From: Bradyrhizobium sp.
Lineage (GTDB): Bacteria; Pseudomonadota; Alphaproteobacteria; Rhizobiales; Xanthobacteraceae
Direction of reading: 5' to 3'
DNA: 42,259 nucleotides
Assembly: GCA_021732175.1 (NCBI GenBank)
Contig: JAKFVP010000003.1
Coordinates: 1-42,259, forward strand
A model generated the notes under the pieces. That model saw only the letters and a program-made list of their open reading frames with translations. It was not told where the DNA came from and did not search any database. Below are positions 8,542-17,335 of this stretch, in pieces (position 1 is the first letter of the stretch; the number at the start of each line of letters is the position of its first letter). Position numbers and translations under genes: made by a program.

Positions 8542-11500
8542 CGGCGCGTGCGCGTTGCCTGCGGCCGCCGCCTTCTTCTCCACCTTCTCGCGATCCCCCG
8601 CCAGCACGCGCTGCACGGAGACGAAGAACACCGGCACCATCAGGAGCGCCAGGATCACGACTGCGATCATGCCGCCCATCACGCTGGTGCCGAGCGCCTG
8701 CTGGCTGGCGCCGCCGGCGCCGGTCGCGATCACCATCGGCAGCACGCCGCAGACGAAGGCAAGGCCCGTCATCAGGATCGGGCGGAAGCGCAAGGAGCAT
8801 GCTTCCAGCGTCGCCTCGATCAGCGGCTTGCCCTGCGCGCGCAGATCCTTGGCGAATTCGATGATCAGGATGGCGTCCTTGGCGGCAAGGCCAATGATGG
8901 TGATGAGGCCGACGGTGAAATAGACGTCGTTGGGCAGGCCACGCATCGTCGCCGCCACGACGGCGCCGGCAACGCCGAGCGGCACGGTCAAGAGCACCGC
9001 GAGCGGAATGGTCCAGCTCTCATAGAGCGCGGCCAGCAGCAGGAACACCACCAGCACCGACAAGCCGAGCAGGAACGGCGCCTGCGAACCGGAAAGTTTT
9101 TCCTGCAGCGATTGTCCGGTCCACTCGTAGCCGAAACCGCGCGGCAACTGGCCAGCCAGCTTCTCCATCTCCTTGATGGCATCCCCCGAGGTGTAGCCGG
9201 GCCGGGCCTCGCCGGTGATACGCACGGCGGGATAATAGTTGAAGCCCGCAATCTGCGTAGGCCCCTTCGACCAATCGATGGAGGCGAAGGCCGAGAACGG
9301 CACGAGCTGGCCGCGGCTGTTCTTGACGTTGTAGTTGAGCAGATCCCCGGCCTTCATGCGGCTCGCGCTGTCAGCCTGCACGATCACGCGCTGCATGCGG
9401 CCGCGATTCGGGAAGTCGTTGATGTAATTCGAACCGAGATTGGTCGAGATGGTATTGTTGATGTCCTCGAAGGTGATACCGAAGGCACCGGCCTTTTCGC
9501 GGTCGATCATCAGATTGACCTGCGGTGCCGGCGGCAGGCCCTCGATATAGACCTTCTGCAGCACGGGGCTGGCATTGGCACGGGCCACGAGTTGATCGGC
9601 GGCAAGGGTCAGCGCGCCAAAACCCTTCTGGCCGCGGTCCTGCAGGCGGAACGAGAAGCCGGAAGAGTTTCCGAGATTGTCGATCGGCGGCGGCTGCAGC
9701 GCGGTGATCTTGGCATCCTTGACCGATGCGAGGTTCTTGTTGATGTCGGCGACGATGTTGGCGGCCGAATCCTTTGCCGGACGCTCCGACCAGTCCTTCA
9801 GCGAGATGAAGGCCTGCGCGGTGTTGAGGCCCTGGCCGAGGAAGCTGAAGCCGGTGAGGAAGGTGACGTTCTCGATTCCGGCGCGCTCGAGCAGATACTT
9901 CTCGACCTTCTCTACCGCCGCCTCGGTGCGCCCGTAGGAGGACTCCGACGGCGTCTGCACGTCGGTCGTGATAAAACCCTGGTCGTCGACGGGCAGGAAG
10001 CCGCCGGGCAAACGGACGAAGGCCCATGACAGGCCGATCAGCAGCGCGGCATAGATCAGCATCAGCCGTCCGGTGCGCTTCAGCGAACCCTGCACCGTGC
10101 GCGAATAATGATGCCGGCTGGCATCGAGCATCCGGTTGAACCAGCCGAAGATGCCCTTGCTGGCGTGGCCGTGGCCGGCCTCGACGGGCTTCAGCAGCGT
10201 CGCGCACAGCGCGGGGGTCAGCGACAGCGCCAGCAGCGCGGAGAAGGAGATCGCCGCCACCATGGTGACGGAAAACTGGCGGTAGATGATGCCGACCGAT
10301 CCCGGGAAGAACGCCATCGGCAGGAACACCGCGACCAGCACCAGGGTAATACCGACAATGGCGCTGGTGATCTGCGACATCGCCTTGCGCGTCGCCTCCT
10401 TCGGCGGCAGGCCTTCCTCGGCCATGATGCGCTCGACGTTCTCGACCACGACGATGGCGTCGTCGACGAGAATACCGACCGCCAACACCATGCCGAACAT
10501 GGTGAGCATGTTGATGGAGTAGCCCATCAGCATCAGCGTGGCGCAGGCCCCGAGCAGCGCCACCGGCACCACGATGGTGGGGATCATGGTGTAGCGGATG
10601 TTCTGCAGGAACAGGAACATCACGACGAACACCAGCACAACCGCCTCGACCAGGGTCATCAGCACCTTGTGGATCGAGGCCTTCACCACCGGCGTGATGT
10701 TGTAGGGAATGTCGTAGGCGATGTTGGCCGGAAAGAACCGCGACAGTTCCTTCATCTTCTTTTCGATCGCACTCGCGGTCGCCAGCGCATTGCCGGTCGG
10801 CGCCAGCAGCACCGAAAGGCCCGCGGTCGGCTTGCCGTTGAGGCGGGTCTGGAACTGATAGGAGAGGCCGCCGATCTCGATGCGCGCGACGTCGCGCAGC
10901 CGAACCGTCGAGCCATCGGCATTGGCGCGCAGGATGATGGCGCCGAATTCTTCCGGCGACGACAGCTGGCCCTTCACCAGCACCTGCGCCGCGATCCTGG
11001 TGTCCGGCGTGCTCGGCTCGGCGCCGATGGTGCCCGAAGCGACCTGCGCGTTCTGGGCGGCGATCGCCTTGTTGACGTCATCCGCCGTCAGCCCAAAGCC
11101 GACCAGCTTGGCCGGATCGATCCAGATGCGCAGCGAACGCTCGGTGGAATAGAGCGTGGCACGACCGACGCCGGGAATGCGCCGTATCTCGCCGAGAATA
11201 TTGCGGATCATGAAGTCGCCGAGGCCGACTTCGTCGAGGCTGCCGTCGGTCGAGCGCAGCGTGATGATCTGCAGCACGGCGCTGGAGGCTTCTTCCACCA
11301 GGATGCCCTGCTGGATCACGGCGCGCGGCAGCCGCGCCTCGACGCGCTTCAGGCGATTCTGCACCTCGACGGAGGCCGCGCTGGTCTCGGTGCCCGGCAC
11401 GAAATTGGCGATGATCTCGACCTGGCCGAGCGAATCGCTGGTCGATTCGAAATTGAGGATGCCGGAGGCGCCGTTCAGCTCCTCCTCGATCAGCCGCGTC

Positions 11501-11682
11501 ACGCTGTTGTAGAGGTTTTCCGGCGAGGCGCCGGGATAGCTGGTCGAGATCGAGATCGAGGGCGGCGCGATGATCGGATATTGCGCGACCGCCAAAAGCG
11601 GGATCGAGATGGCGCCGATCAAACAGATGAAAAGCGCCACGACCCAGGCGAAGATCGGCCTGTCGATGAAGAAGCTCGGCAT
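8533..11682 (-). CDS. RND efflux pump, inner-membrane transporter (AcrB/MexB type)
   Basis: This is a 1049-aa proton-driven drug exporter of the HAE1 subfamily and the trimeric inner-membrane part of a tripartite pump. The N-terminus MPSFFIDRPIFAWVVALFICLIGAISI is the characteristic first membrane helix. The proton-relay aspartates are D407 and D408 in GILVDDAIVVVENVERIM, at the AcrB numbering. The matching lysine lies in GLAAKDAILIIEFA in the second half. Two periplasmic loops with PN/PC-type sequence lie between helices 1-2 and 7-8. It starts 6 bases after the adaptor stop, so the two form one operon. No outer-membrane channel gene is in the window, so the pump must use one encoded elsewhere. 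Substrates cannot be predicted. Confidence 0.95.
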   Translation of the reverse strand: MPSFFIDRPIFAWVVALFICLIGAISIPLLAVAQYPIIAPPSISISTSYPGASPENLYNSVTRLIEEELNGASGILNFESTSDSLGQVEIIANFVPGTETSAASVEVQNRLKRVEARLPRAVIQQGILVEEASSAVLQIITLRSTDGSLDEVGLGDFMIRNILGEIRRIPGVGRATLYSTERSLRIWIDPAKLVGFGLTADDVNKAIAAQNAQVASGTIGAEPSTPDTRIAAQVLVKGQLSSPEEFGAIILRANADGSTVRLRDVARIEIGGLSYQFQTRLNGKPTAGLSVLLAPTGNALATASAIEKKMKELSRFFPANIAYDIPYNITPVVKASIHKVLMTLVEAVVLVFVVMFLFLQNIRYTMIPTIVVPVALLGACATLMLMGYSINMLTMFGMVLAVGILVDDAIVVVENVERIMAEEGLPPKEATRKAMSQITSAIVGITLVLVAVFLPMAFFPGSVGIIYRQFSVTMVAAISFSALLALSLTPALCATLLKPVEAGHGHASKGIFGWFNRMLDASRHHYSRTVQGSLKRTGRLMLIYAALLIGLSWAFVRLPGGFLPVDDQGFITTDVQTPSESSYGRTEAAVEKVEKYLLERAGIENVTFLTGFSFLGQGLNTAQAFISLKDWSERPAKDSAANIVADINKNLASVKDAKITALQPPPIDNLGNSSGFSFRLQDRGQKGFGALTLAADQLVARANASPVLQKVYIEGLPPAPQVNLMIDREKAGAFGITFEDINNTISTNLGSNYINDFPNRGRMQRVIVQADSASRMKAGDLLNYNVKNSRGQLVPFSAFASIDWSKGPTQIAGFNYYPAVRITGEARPGYTSGDAIKEMEKLAGQLPRGFGYEWTGQSLQEKLSGSQAPFLLGLSVLVVFLLLAALYESWTIPLAVLLTVPLGVAGAVVAATMRGLPNDVYFTVGLITIIGLAAKDAILIIEFAKDLRAQGKPLIEATLEACSLRFRPILMTGLAFVCGVLPMVIATGAGGASQQALGTSVMGGMIAVVILALLMVPVFFVSVQRVLAGDREKVEKKAAAAGNAHAPAE

Positions 11683-11688
11683 CGGCGG

Positions 11689-12873
11689 TTACCGCGTCTG
11701 CCGGGTCAGATCCGCAGACGCATCTGCCTCGGCCCAGGACTGCGCCTTGACCTTGTCGCCCGGCGTGAATTTCTGGAAGCCTTCGACCACGACCTTGTCG
11801 CCGGACTTCAGGCCGTCGGTGACAAACCACATGCCGTCCTGCTGCGAGCCGATCTTCACCGGCTGGATGGTAACGCGGCCGTCGTCCTTGACCACGAACA
11901 CCTCGCTGCCGCCGCCGCTGTTGCGCTGGATCGCCTGCTGCGGCACCGCGATGGCATCGCTGTCGATACCCTGCTCGATCTGCACGCGGACATACATGCC
12001 TGGCAGCAATTCGCGCTTCGGATTGGGGAATTCGCCGCGCAGGGTTACCTGCCCGGTATGGGCGTCGACCTTGGCTTCGGAGAACAGGAGCTTGCCCGGC
12101 AGCGGATAGAGCTCGCCATCGTCGAGCACGAGGCGCACCTTCATCGCATCCGGCGCGATGCGATCGAGCTCGCCGGTGTCGAGCGCGCGGCGGAGCTGAT
12201 GCATCTCGTTCACGGATTGGGTGAAGTCGGCATAGATCGGATCGAGCTGCTGGATGGTCGCCAGGCTCGTCGAATCGTTCTGCACGACCAGCGCGCCCTC
12301 GCTGACATAGGCCGCACCGACGATGCCGTCGATCGGCGCGCGGATGGTTGCGTAGTCGAGATTGAGACGCGCACGCGCGACGTCGGCCTTGCGCGCGGCG
12401 ACATCGGCTTCCGCCTGGCGCTTCGCGGCGATCGCCTCTTCGTTCTTGGCCTCCGGCGCCGCCTTCTCCTTGAACAGCGTGCCGACACGGTTCGCCTGCG
12501 AGCTGGCCTGCTCCAGCACCGCCTTGGCACGCGCCAGCGCGGCCTCGGTGGATTGCACCTCGACTTCGAACGGACGCGGATCGATTCGATAGAGGGGATC
12601 GCCGGCCTTGACCTCGCTGCCCTGGGAGAACAGGCGCTCGACGATGATGCCGGAAACACGCGGACGAACCTCGGCCACACGCGTCGGCGCGATGCGGCCC
12701 GGCAGTTCGCGCATCTGCGCGCGCGCCCGCGGCTGCACCACGACGACGCTGACCTCGACTTCGGGAGCGGCAGGTGCGGCCGTAGCCGTCGGCTCCTTGC
12801 ATCCGGCAAGCAGCGGACCCAGCGCCGCAAGCATCAATGCAATGCAGGCCGATTTCGCGCGGTAGCCGGACAT
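11689..12873 (-). CDS. RND efflux adaptor lipoprotein (AcrA/MexA type)
   Basis: This 394-aa periplasmic membrane-fusion protein links the pump to an outer-membrane channel. The signal peptide ends in a lipobox LAGC with the lipidated cysteine at residue 25. Next come the barrel-sandwich half-motif (VRPRVSGIIVERLFSQGSEVKAGDPLYRID), a long alpha-helical hairpin rich in Ala/Arg/Glu, the second lipoyl half (ATIRAPIDGIVG) and beta-barrel/membrane-proximal domains. It is transcribed first in the operon. A palindromic operator candidate lies about 37 bases upstream of its start. No regulator gene is adjacent, which is unusual for this pump class. Confidence 0.93.
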   Translation of the reverse strand: MSGYRAKSACIALMLAALGPLLAGCKEPTATAAPAAPEVEVSVVVVQPRARAQMRELPGRIAPTRVAEVRPRVSGIIVERLFSQGSEVKAGDPLYRIDPRPFEVEVQSTEAALARAKAVLEQASSQANRVGTLFKEKAAPEAKNEEAIAAKRQAEADVAARKADVARARLNLDYATIRAPIDGIVGAAYVSEGALVVQNDSTSLATIQQLDPIYADFTQSVNEMHQLRRALDTGELDRIAPDAMKVRLVLDDGELYPLPGKLLFSEAKVDAHTGQVTLRGEFPNPKRELLPGMYVRVQIEQGIDSDAIAVPQQAIQRNSGGGSEVFVVKDDGRVTIQPVKIGSQQDGMWFVTDGLKSGDKVVVEGFQKFTPGDKVKAQSWAEADASADLTRQTR

Positions 12874-13178
12874 TTTGAAACGATCGCCCCTGTTAACTTC
12901 TGATACTCAGGCGCAAATACAGATTGCGCCGCGCGACGGCGTCGCGTGCTGATATGGCGAACATAGGCACGACGCGCTGCGACGCAACAATTTTCGCGGC
13001 GGCCCAATGTCACACAACGCTAGATGCCTGAAAGCGCAATTGTATTTCCGGATTCACCGGATTGTGAATTTGCGCTATTCAGGTTCCACTCAGGGCATAT
13101 GATTAACGCACGGCCATTTGCTTGCTCAGCAAGTCAGCCAGCGGAAAGAATGTTAGGCCAACCACCGCGAATCGAACT
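12874..13178. other. 305-base non-coding stretch upstream of the efflux operon
   Basis: I find no gene here. On the - strand it is the promoter region of the adaptor/pump operon and holds the palindrome at 12910-12930 and an AGGGG-type ribosome site before the adaptor ATG. The part near 13020-13120 is AT-richer than its surroundings. I could not identify a convincing -35/-10 pair. Confidence 0.5.
12910..12930. promoter_or_regulatory. candidate operator of the RND efflux operon
   Basis: GGCGCAA, 7 bases, then TTGCGCC form a perfect 7-bp inverted repeat, 21 bp overall, 37 bases upstream of the adaptor ATG. Size and symmetry fit a TetR-type repressor site, the usual control of such pumps, but no regulator gene is in the window. 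The functional call is inference. Confidence 0.4.
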
Positions 13179-14204
13179 CTACGCCGCCTTCATACGGTAA
13201 TGGCTGACGCCCCATTCGCTGCCATCCGCGTAGCCAAACAATCCTGCCGTCGCGAGGAAGAACCAACGCCAGCGCCGCATCCAGAGCGCGGTGTCGTCGC
13301 CGTAGACATCGCGCAGGACGCGCTCGATCTCCACCCGATGCGCGTCGAAATTGGCGAGCCAATGAAGCGCGGTGCGCTGGTAATGGGTCCCGCTCCAGCG
13401 CCACTCCTTGTCCACTTCGAATATATCGGCATATTGCCGGATCAGATGATGGCTCGGCATCACGCCGCCGGTGAAGAAATGCTGCGCGATCCAGTCCTCG
13501 CGGTCGCTGCGATCGAACAGATAGGAGCCGGAGCGGTGGGTGAAGATGTGCATGAAGAAGCGTCCGCCGGGCTTCAGCCAGGAGCGGACGCGGATCATCA
13601 GCTCGCGCCAGTTCATCATGTGCTCGAACATCTCGACCGAAACGATTCGGTCGAAACGATGATCGATGTCGAAGCGGTTCATGTCGCAGGTGATGATTCG
13701 CAGATTGCCCAGCCCGCGCCTGGCCGCCTCGGCCTCGATATATTCGCGCTGCGAGTTTGAATTCGACACCGCTGTAATTGCCGCATGCGGAAACTGCCGC
13801 GCCATCCACAGCGACAGCGAGCCCCAGCCGCAGCCGAGCTCGAGGATGGCCTGGCCATCGGCGAGTTCGGCATGCTCCACGGTCTGGCGCAGCGCCTCTT
13901 CCTCTGCCTCCTGCAAGGTGCTGGCAGGCTCCTTGTAGAAGCACGACGAATATTTGCGGTTGGGCCCGAGCACCTTCGCGAAGAACGCAGCCGGCACTTC
14001 GTAGTGCTGCGCGTTGGCTTCGTCCGTGAACTCGGCGATGGCGCGCGCGGCCATCTCGTCGGCGAAAAGCGCGTCGGTCTTGGCGTCGCATTCGGAGAGG
14101 CGAACCGCGGTGCGCGAACACAGTTGCTGGATCGCGGCGCGGATGATGACATCGGGAAGCGGGACGCGCTCGGCGGTACCGATGATGGTCGAGACAAAGC
14201 TCAT
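13179..14204 (-). CDS. SAM-dependent methyltransferase, CFA-synthase superfamily, CNMT-like
   Basis: The ORF track overextends this gene; the start is ATG 14204 (MSFVSTIIGTAERVPLPD), with an AAGGGAGT site just upstream, giving 341 aa. The SAM motif is ILELGCGWGSLSLWMA. The segments SSCFYKE, TAVSNSNSQREYIE, FDRIVSVEMFEHMMN, HYQRTALHWLANFDAH and GLFGYADGSEWGVSHY follow plant coclaurine N-methyltransferases more closely than E. coli Cfa. E191, E194 and H195 in VEMFEHM match the E-x-x-E-H active-site group I recall for those enzymes. Pipelines would call it a cyclopropane-fatty-acyl-phospholipid synthase. The substrate may be an unsaturated lipid or an amine. It is co-directional with DUF1295, 44 bases apart. 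Confidence 0.85.
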   Translation of the reverse strand: MSFVSTIIGTAERVPLPDVIIRAAIQQLCSRTAVRLSECDAKTDALFADEMAARAIAEFTDEANAQHYEVPAAFFAKVLGPNRKYSSCFYKEPASTLQEAEEEALRQTVEHAELADGQAILELGCGWGSLSLWMARQFPHAAITAVSNSNSQREYIEAEAARRGLGNLRIITCDMNRFDIDHRFDRIVSVEMFEHMMNWRELMIRVRSWLKPGGRFFMHIFTHRSGSYLFDRSDREDWIAQHFFTGGVMPSHHLIRQYADIFEVDKEWRWSGTHYQRTALHWLANFDAHRVEIERVLRDVYGDDTALWMRRWRWFFLATAGLFGYADGSEWGVSHYRMKAA

Positions 14205-14248
14205 GTGGCCACTCCCTTTCTTCGAAGCACGATCCGCATTTCTCGGGA

Positions 14249-15049
14249 TCATGCCTGTGGTGGCAACGGGAAGAACCTGCTCGTACGCAACTGATAGTCG
14301 CGATAGCGCTCGCCGCGGGAGCGCAGCATCTGCTCCTCCAGCGGCGGAATGCCGGTCACATGGACCAGGATCCAGTACATGAAGATCGGTGCGAGCAAGG
14401 TCGCGAGGCCCCAGGGGTAATCGACTGACAGGCCGATCACGGGATAAGCGAGCCAGCCGAACCACTCGAAGAAGTAGTTGGGATGGCGCGACCAGCGCCA
14501 CAGCCCGGCATCGCAGACCCGGCCCTTGTTGGCGGGATCTTCGCGGAAGCGCTTGAGCTGCGCATCGGCCAGTGCTTCGCCGGCGATGCCGATGAACAGG
14601 ATGAGCGCACCGACAAAGTCCTGCGGCCGCAGCGCGTCGGAAGGAAAGCGTGCGGCGACGAAGATCGCGAACACCAGCGGGATGGTGCCGAGCGCCTGGT
14701 TCTGCAGGAAGATGAACATCCGCCGCGGCGCATTGAGGCCCCATTCCTTCGCGAAGGAGGCGTAGCGCGGGTCGTCGCTGATCCCTGCGGTACGGATGGC
14801 GATGTGAATGCCGAGCCGCAGCGACCAGATCGCCACCAGCGCGGCCACCAGCCATTGCCGCGCGTTCGGCGCTGCACCTGCGATCGGCCACAGAGCGGCG
14901 CCGGCGCCGACCAGGCCGAGCGAAAAGGTCCAGATGGTGTCCACCCAGCCGGAATTACCCGTCCGCTGCTGGAACACCCAGGCGCCGGCCATCAGGATCG
15001 AAAGGGAAGCGGCAATCAGAACGAGGGCCGCAAGGTAAGTCAGCGTCAT
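14249..15049 (-). CDS. DUF1295 membrane protein, steroid-reductase-like fold
   Basis: The start chosen is ATG 15049 (MTLTYLAALVLIAASLSILMAG), with AGGA a few bases upstream; the longer ORF adds non-hydrophobic residues. The 266-aa protein has about six membrane helices. Its C-terminal half carries the DUF1295 signature RFREDPANKGRVCDAGLWRWSRHPNYFFEWFGWLAY and PPLEEQMLRSRGERYRDYQLRTSRFFP. This resembles the NADPH-binding end of steroid 5-alpha-reductases and isoprenylcysteine methyltransferases. DUF1295 genes commonly neighbour CFA-type methyltransferases in alphaproteobacteria. A plausible role is reduction of a double bond made or modified by its partner, but the reaction is inferred. Confidence 0.88.
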   Translation of the reverse strand: MTLTYLAALVLIAASLSILMAGAWVFQQRTGNSGWVDTIWTFSLGLVGAGAALWPIAGAAPNARQWLVAALVAIWSLRLGIHIAIRTAGISDDPRYASFAKEWGLNAPRRMFIFLQNQALGTIPLVFAIFVAARFPSDALRPQDFVGALILFIGIAGEALADAQLKRFREDPANKGRVCDAGLWRWSRHPNYFFEWFGWLAYPVIGLSVDYPWGLATLLAPIFMYWILVHVTGIPPLEEQMLRSRGERYRDYQLRTSRFFPLPPQA

Positions 15050-15234
15050 GCAAAATCCTGATATCTCTCCACCAGACATCGAACTTGCCAAAATACGCGC
15101 GGGGCTAATGCCCGGTTTCAACTCCCGGTTCCCCCTAGGTCTGATCGAAAACCGGGCAGTCCGGCCTTTTTTCCCCCCGTATCCGTGCCATATTGGCGGC
15201 CCGACCGCGTTTTGTAACGGATGACGTCAGGCCA

Positions 15235-16233
15235 ATGCCCCAAAACCCCTCCCCCCGCGCCGCCATGGAAATCGAGCTGACCAAGCTGTCATCGCCCCGG
15301 ATTTTCCTGGTGCGGATGCTGGTGTTCCTGGTGCTTTGCGCGCTGGTCATGGTCGTGCTCTACAAGCAGATCGTCGTCGCCTTCTTTGCCAATCCCGGGC
15401 TGAACGCGCTGATCGGCGCCGTGCTGCTGATCGGCGTCATCCTGTCGTTCCGGCAGGTGATCCGGCTCTATCCGGAGGTCGCCTGGGTCAACAGTTTCCG
15501 CATCGCCGATCCCGGCCTTGCGGTGGAGCGGCACCCGACCCTGCTGGCGCCGATGGCCGCGATCCTCGGCGGCGAACGCACCGGGCGGATGAGCATCACG
15601 CAGCAGACCATGCGGCACCTGCTCGACTCCATCGCCACGCGCCTCGACGAAGCGCGCGACATCTCGCGCTACATGACGGGGCTCCTGGTATTCCTCGGCC
15701 TGCTCGGCACCTTCTGGGGCCTGATCGAAACCGTCGGCTCTGTCGGCAAGGTGATCGAAGGCCTGAAGGTCGGCGGCGATGCCGGCTCGCTGTTCGACGC
15801 ACTCAAGGAAGGGCTTGCCGCTCCGCTCGGCGGCATGGGCATCTCGTTCTCGTCCTCGCTGTTCGGTCTTGCGGGATCGCTGATCCTCGGCTTCCTCGAC
15901 CTGCAATCGAGTCAGGCGCAGAACCGTTTCTATACCGACCTCGAAGACTGGCTCGCCACCACGGTGCGCGAATACGCACGTGACGATAGCGGCGTCGGCG
16001 GTCCGGGCCTGCAGCAGGCGCTCGACCGGCTGCGCCTCGCAGTGGAGGAAGGCGGCGCCAACCGCAACGCCACCGCGGCGATGGCCAATCTTGCCGAGGC
16101 GATCCAGGGCCTGGTCGCGCACATGCGCACCGAGCAGCAGATGATCCGCGAATGGGCCGACGGCCAGGGCGAGCAGAACAAGGAAATCAAGCGCCTGCTA
16201 GAGCACCTCGCACGCCAGCCCGAGAAGAATTGA
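15235..16233 (+). CDS. MotA/TolQ/ExbB-family proton-channel subunit
   Basis: About 332 aa from ATG 15235; TTG 15193 and ATG 15265 are alternatives and no start has a strong ribosome site. Four membrane helices are visible: IFLVRMLVFLVLCALVMVVLY, LNALIGAVLLIGVILSF, MTGLLVFLGLLGTFWGLIETVGSV and MGISFSSSLFGLAGSLILGFLDL. The last two carry the conserved MotA/TolQ core (GLLGTFWGL...LGGMGISFSSSLFGLAGS). A cytoplasmic helical tail of about 100 residues ends the protein. In this superfamily a pentamer surrounds a dimer of a MotB/TolR/ExbD partner and turns ion flow into rotation. The next gene supplies such a partner. No flagellar or Tol genes are nearby. Confidence 0.88.
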   Translation: MPQNPSPRAAMEIELTKLSSPRIFLVRMLVFLVLCALVMVVLYKQIVVAFFANPGLNALIGAVLLIGVILSFRQVIRLYPEVAWVNSFRIADPGLAVERHPTLLAPMAAILGGERTGRMSITQQTMRHLLDSIATRLDEARDISRYMTGLLVFLGLLGTFWGLIETVGSVGKVIEGLKVGGDAGSLFDALKEGLAAPLGGMGISFSSSLFGLAGSLILGFLDLQSSQAQNRFYTDLEDWLATTVREYARDDSGVGGPGLQQALDRLRLAVEEGGANRNATAAMANLAEAIQGLVAHMRTEQQMIREWADGQGEQNKEIKRLLEHLARQPEKN

Positions 16234-16245
16234 AGCTATCGTGCC

Positions 16246-16289
16246 TCAGACGCGGCGCAGCGTTACACGCTGCATCGCGTCCGGGACAC
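16246..16289. repeat. dispersed palindromic repeat, copy A
   Basis: The spacer between the two motor-like genes contains GCAGCG...CGCTGC followed by a segment ending GTCCGGGACAC. The 22-base core at 16268-16289 recurs with a single difference at 35863-35885, after an SDR gene. It is a short intergenic repeat of the REP kind, here sitting inside an apparent operon just before the ribosome site of the second gene. Confidence 0.6.
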
Positions 16290-16305
16290 GAGAGGAGAAG
16301 TTTGA

Positions 16306-17331
16306 ATGGCCCTCGCACGCAGCCGCCGCAGCGAATCCGGTCTGAATTACTGGCCGGGATTCGTCGATGCGCTCTCCACGCTGGTGCTGTCGATCGTGTT
16401 CCTGCTCACGGTGTTCCTCGTCGTGCAGTTCTTCCTGTCGCAGGAAGTCACCGGCAAGGACAAGGCGCTGGAGCAGCTCACCGCCAAGATCGCGCAGCTC
16501 AATGATCTGCTGTCGCTGGAAAAACTCGCAAAACTCAATCTCGACGACCAGGTCTCGCAGCTTCGCGCCGGCCTTGCCTCGGCCGAAGGCGAGCGCGACC
16601 GCATCAAGGGCCTCTATGACGGGCTCGCCGGCGCCGGCGATGCGCAGGGCCGCGCCAACGAGCTGAACAAGGCGCTGGATTCCGAAAAGCAGGTGACGTC
16701 GCGGGCGCTGGCGCAGATCGAGGTGCTGAACCAGCAGATCAGCGCGCTGCGCCGCCAGCTTGCGGCGCTGGAGGAAGCGCTGGAAGCCTCCGAAAAGCGC
16801 GACAAGGAATCGCAAGGCCGCATTGCCGATCTCGGCCAGCGGCTCAACGTGGCGCTGGCCCAGCGCGTGCAGGAATTGTCGCGCTACCGCTCCGAATTCT
16901 TTGGCCGTCTGCGTGCCATCCTCGGTAACCGCCCCGATATCCGCATCGTCGGCGACCGCTTCGTGTTCCAATCCGAAGTGTTCTTCGACACCGGTCAGGC
17001 CGCGCTGCTGCCGGAGGGGCGCGCGGAACTCGACAAGCTCGCCGCCGCCTTGACCGAACTCGACAGGCAGATCCCGTCCGAGATCGCCTGGGTGCTGCGA
17101 GTCGACGGCCATACGGACGTGCGGCCGATCAACAGCCCGTTGTTCAAATCGAACTGGGACTTGTCGGCAGCTCGCGCGATCTCGGTGGTCCAGTATCTCG
17201 TCTCGCTTGGCGTGCCAGCCCAGCGGCTTGTCGCCGCAGGCTTTGCCGAATTCCAACCGCTCGACACCGCGCCGACGGAAGAAGCCTACAAGCGTAACCG
17301 CCGCATCGAGCTGAAGCTGACGGAGCGCTAA
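16306..17331 (+). CDS. MotB/OmpA-like peptidoglycan-binding subunit with long coiled coil
   Basis: This 341-aa protein has the MotB layout. A short cytoplasmic N-terminus precedes one membrane helix (YWPGFVDALSTLVLSIVFLLTVFLVVQFF), with Asp21 where MotB has its proton-binding aspartate. A coiled coil follows at about residues 50-190 (repeated QL/LE heptads, ending LSRYRSEFFGRLRAILG). A C-terminal OmpA domain (DTGQAALLPEGRAEL...DGHTDVRPI...NWDLSAARA...NRRIEL) should grip peptidoglycan. The coiled coil is much longer than in flagellar MotB. AGGAG at 16293-16297 supports the ATG. It follows the MotA-like gene by 72 bases. Together they look like a stand-alone rotary or force-generating complex across the envelope. 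Confidence 0.88.
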   Translation: MALARSRRSESGLNYWPGFVDALSTLVLSIVFLLTVFLVVQFFLSQEVTGKDKALEQLTAKIAQLNDLLSLEKLAKLNLDDQVSQLRAGLASAEGERDRIKGLYDGLAGAGDAQGRANELNKALDSEKQVTSRALAQIEVLNQQISALRRQLAALEEALEASEKRDKESQGRIADLGQRLNVALAQRVQELSRYRSEFFGRLRAILGNRPDIRIVGDRFVFQSEVFFDTGQAALLPEGRAELDKLAAALTELDRQIPSEIAWVLRVDGHTDVRPINSPLFKSNWDLSAARAISVVQYLVSLGVPAQRLVAAGFAEFQPLDTAPTEEAYKRNRRIELKLTER

Positions 17332-17335
17332 ACAA

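Noticed and set aside
10108-12903. 931-aa + strand ORF opposite the efflux genes
   Set aside because: Its product is Arg/His/Asp-rich shadow sequence of the RND pump and adaptor genes, typical of GC-rich antisense frames.
15235-17331. Zorya-type anti-phage system, because ZorA/ZorB are also a MotAB-like pair
   Set aside because: The MotA-like protein lacks the very long ZorA tail, and no helicase or nuclease (ZorC/D/E-like) genes follow; the next genes are a small membrane protein and an ABC exporter.
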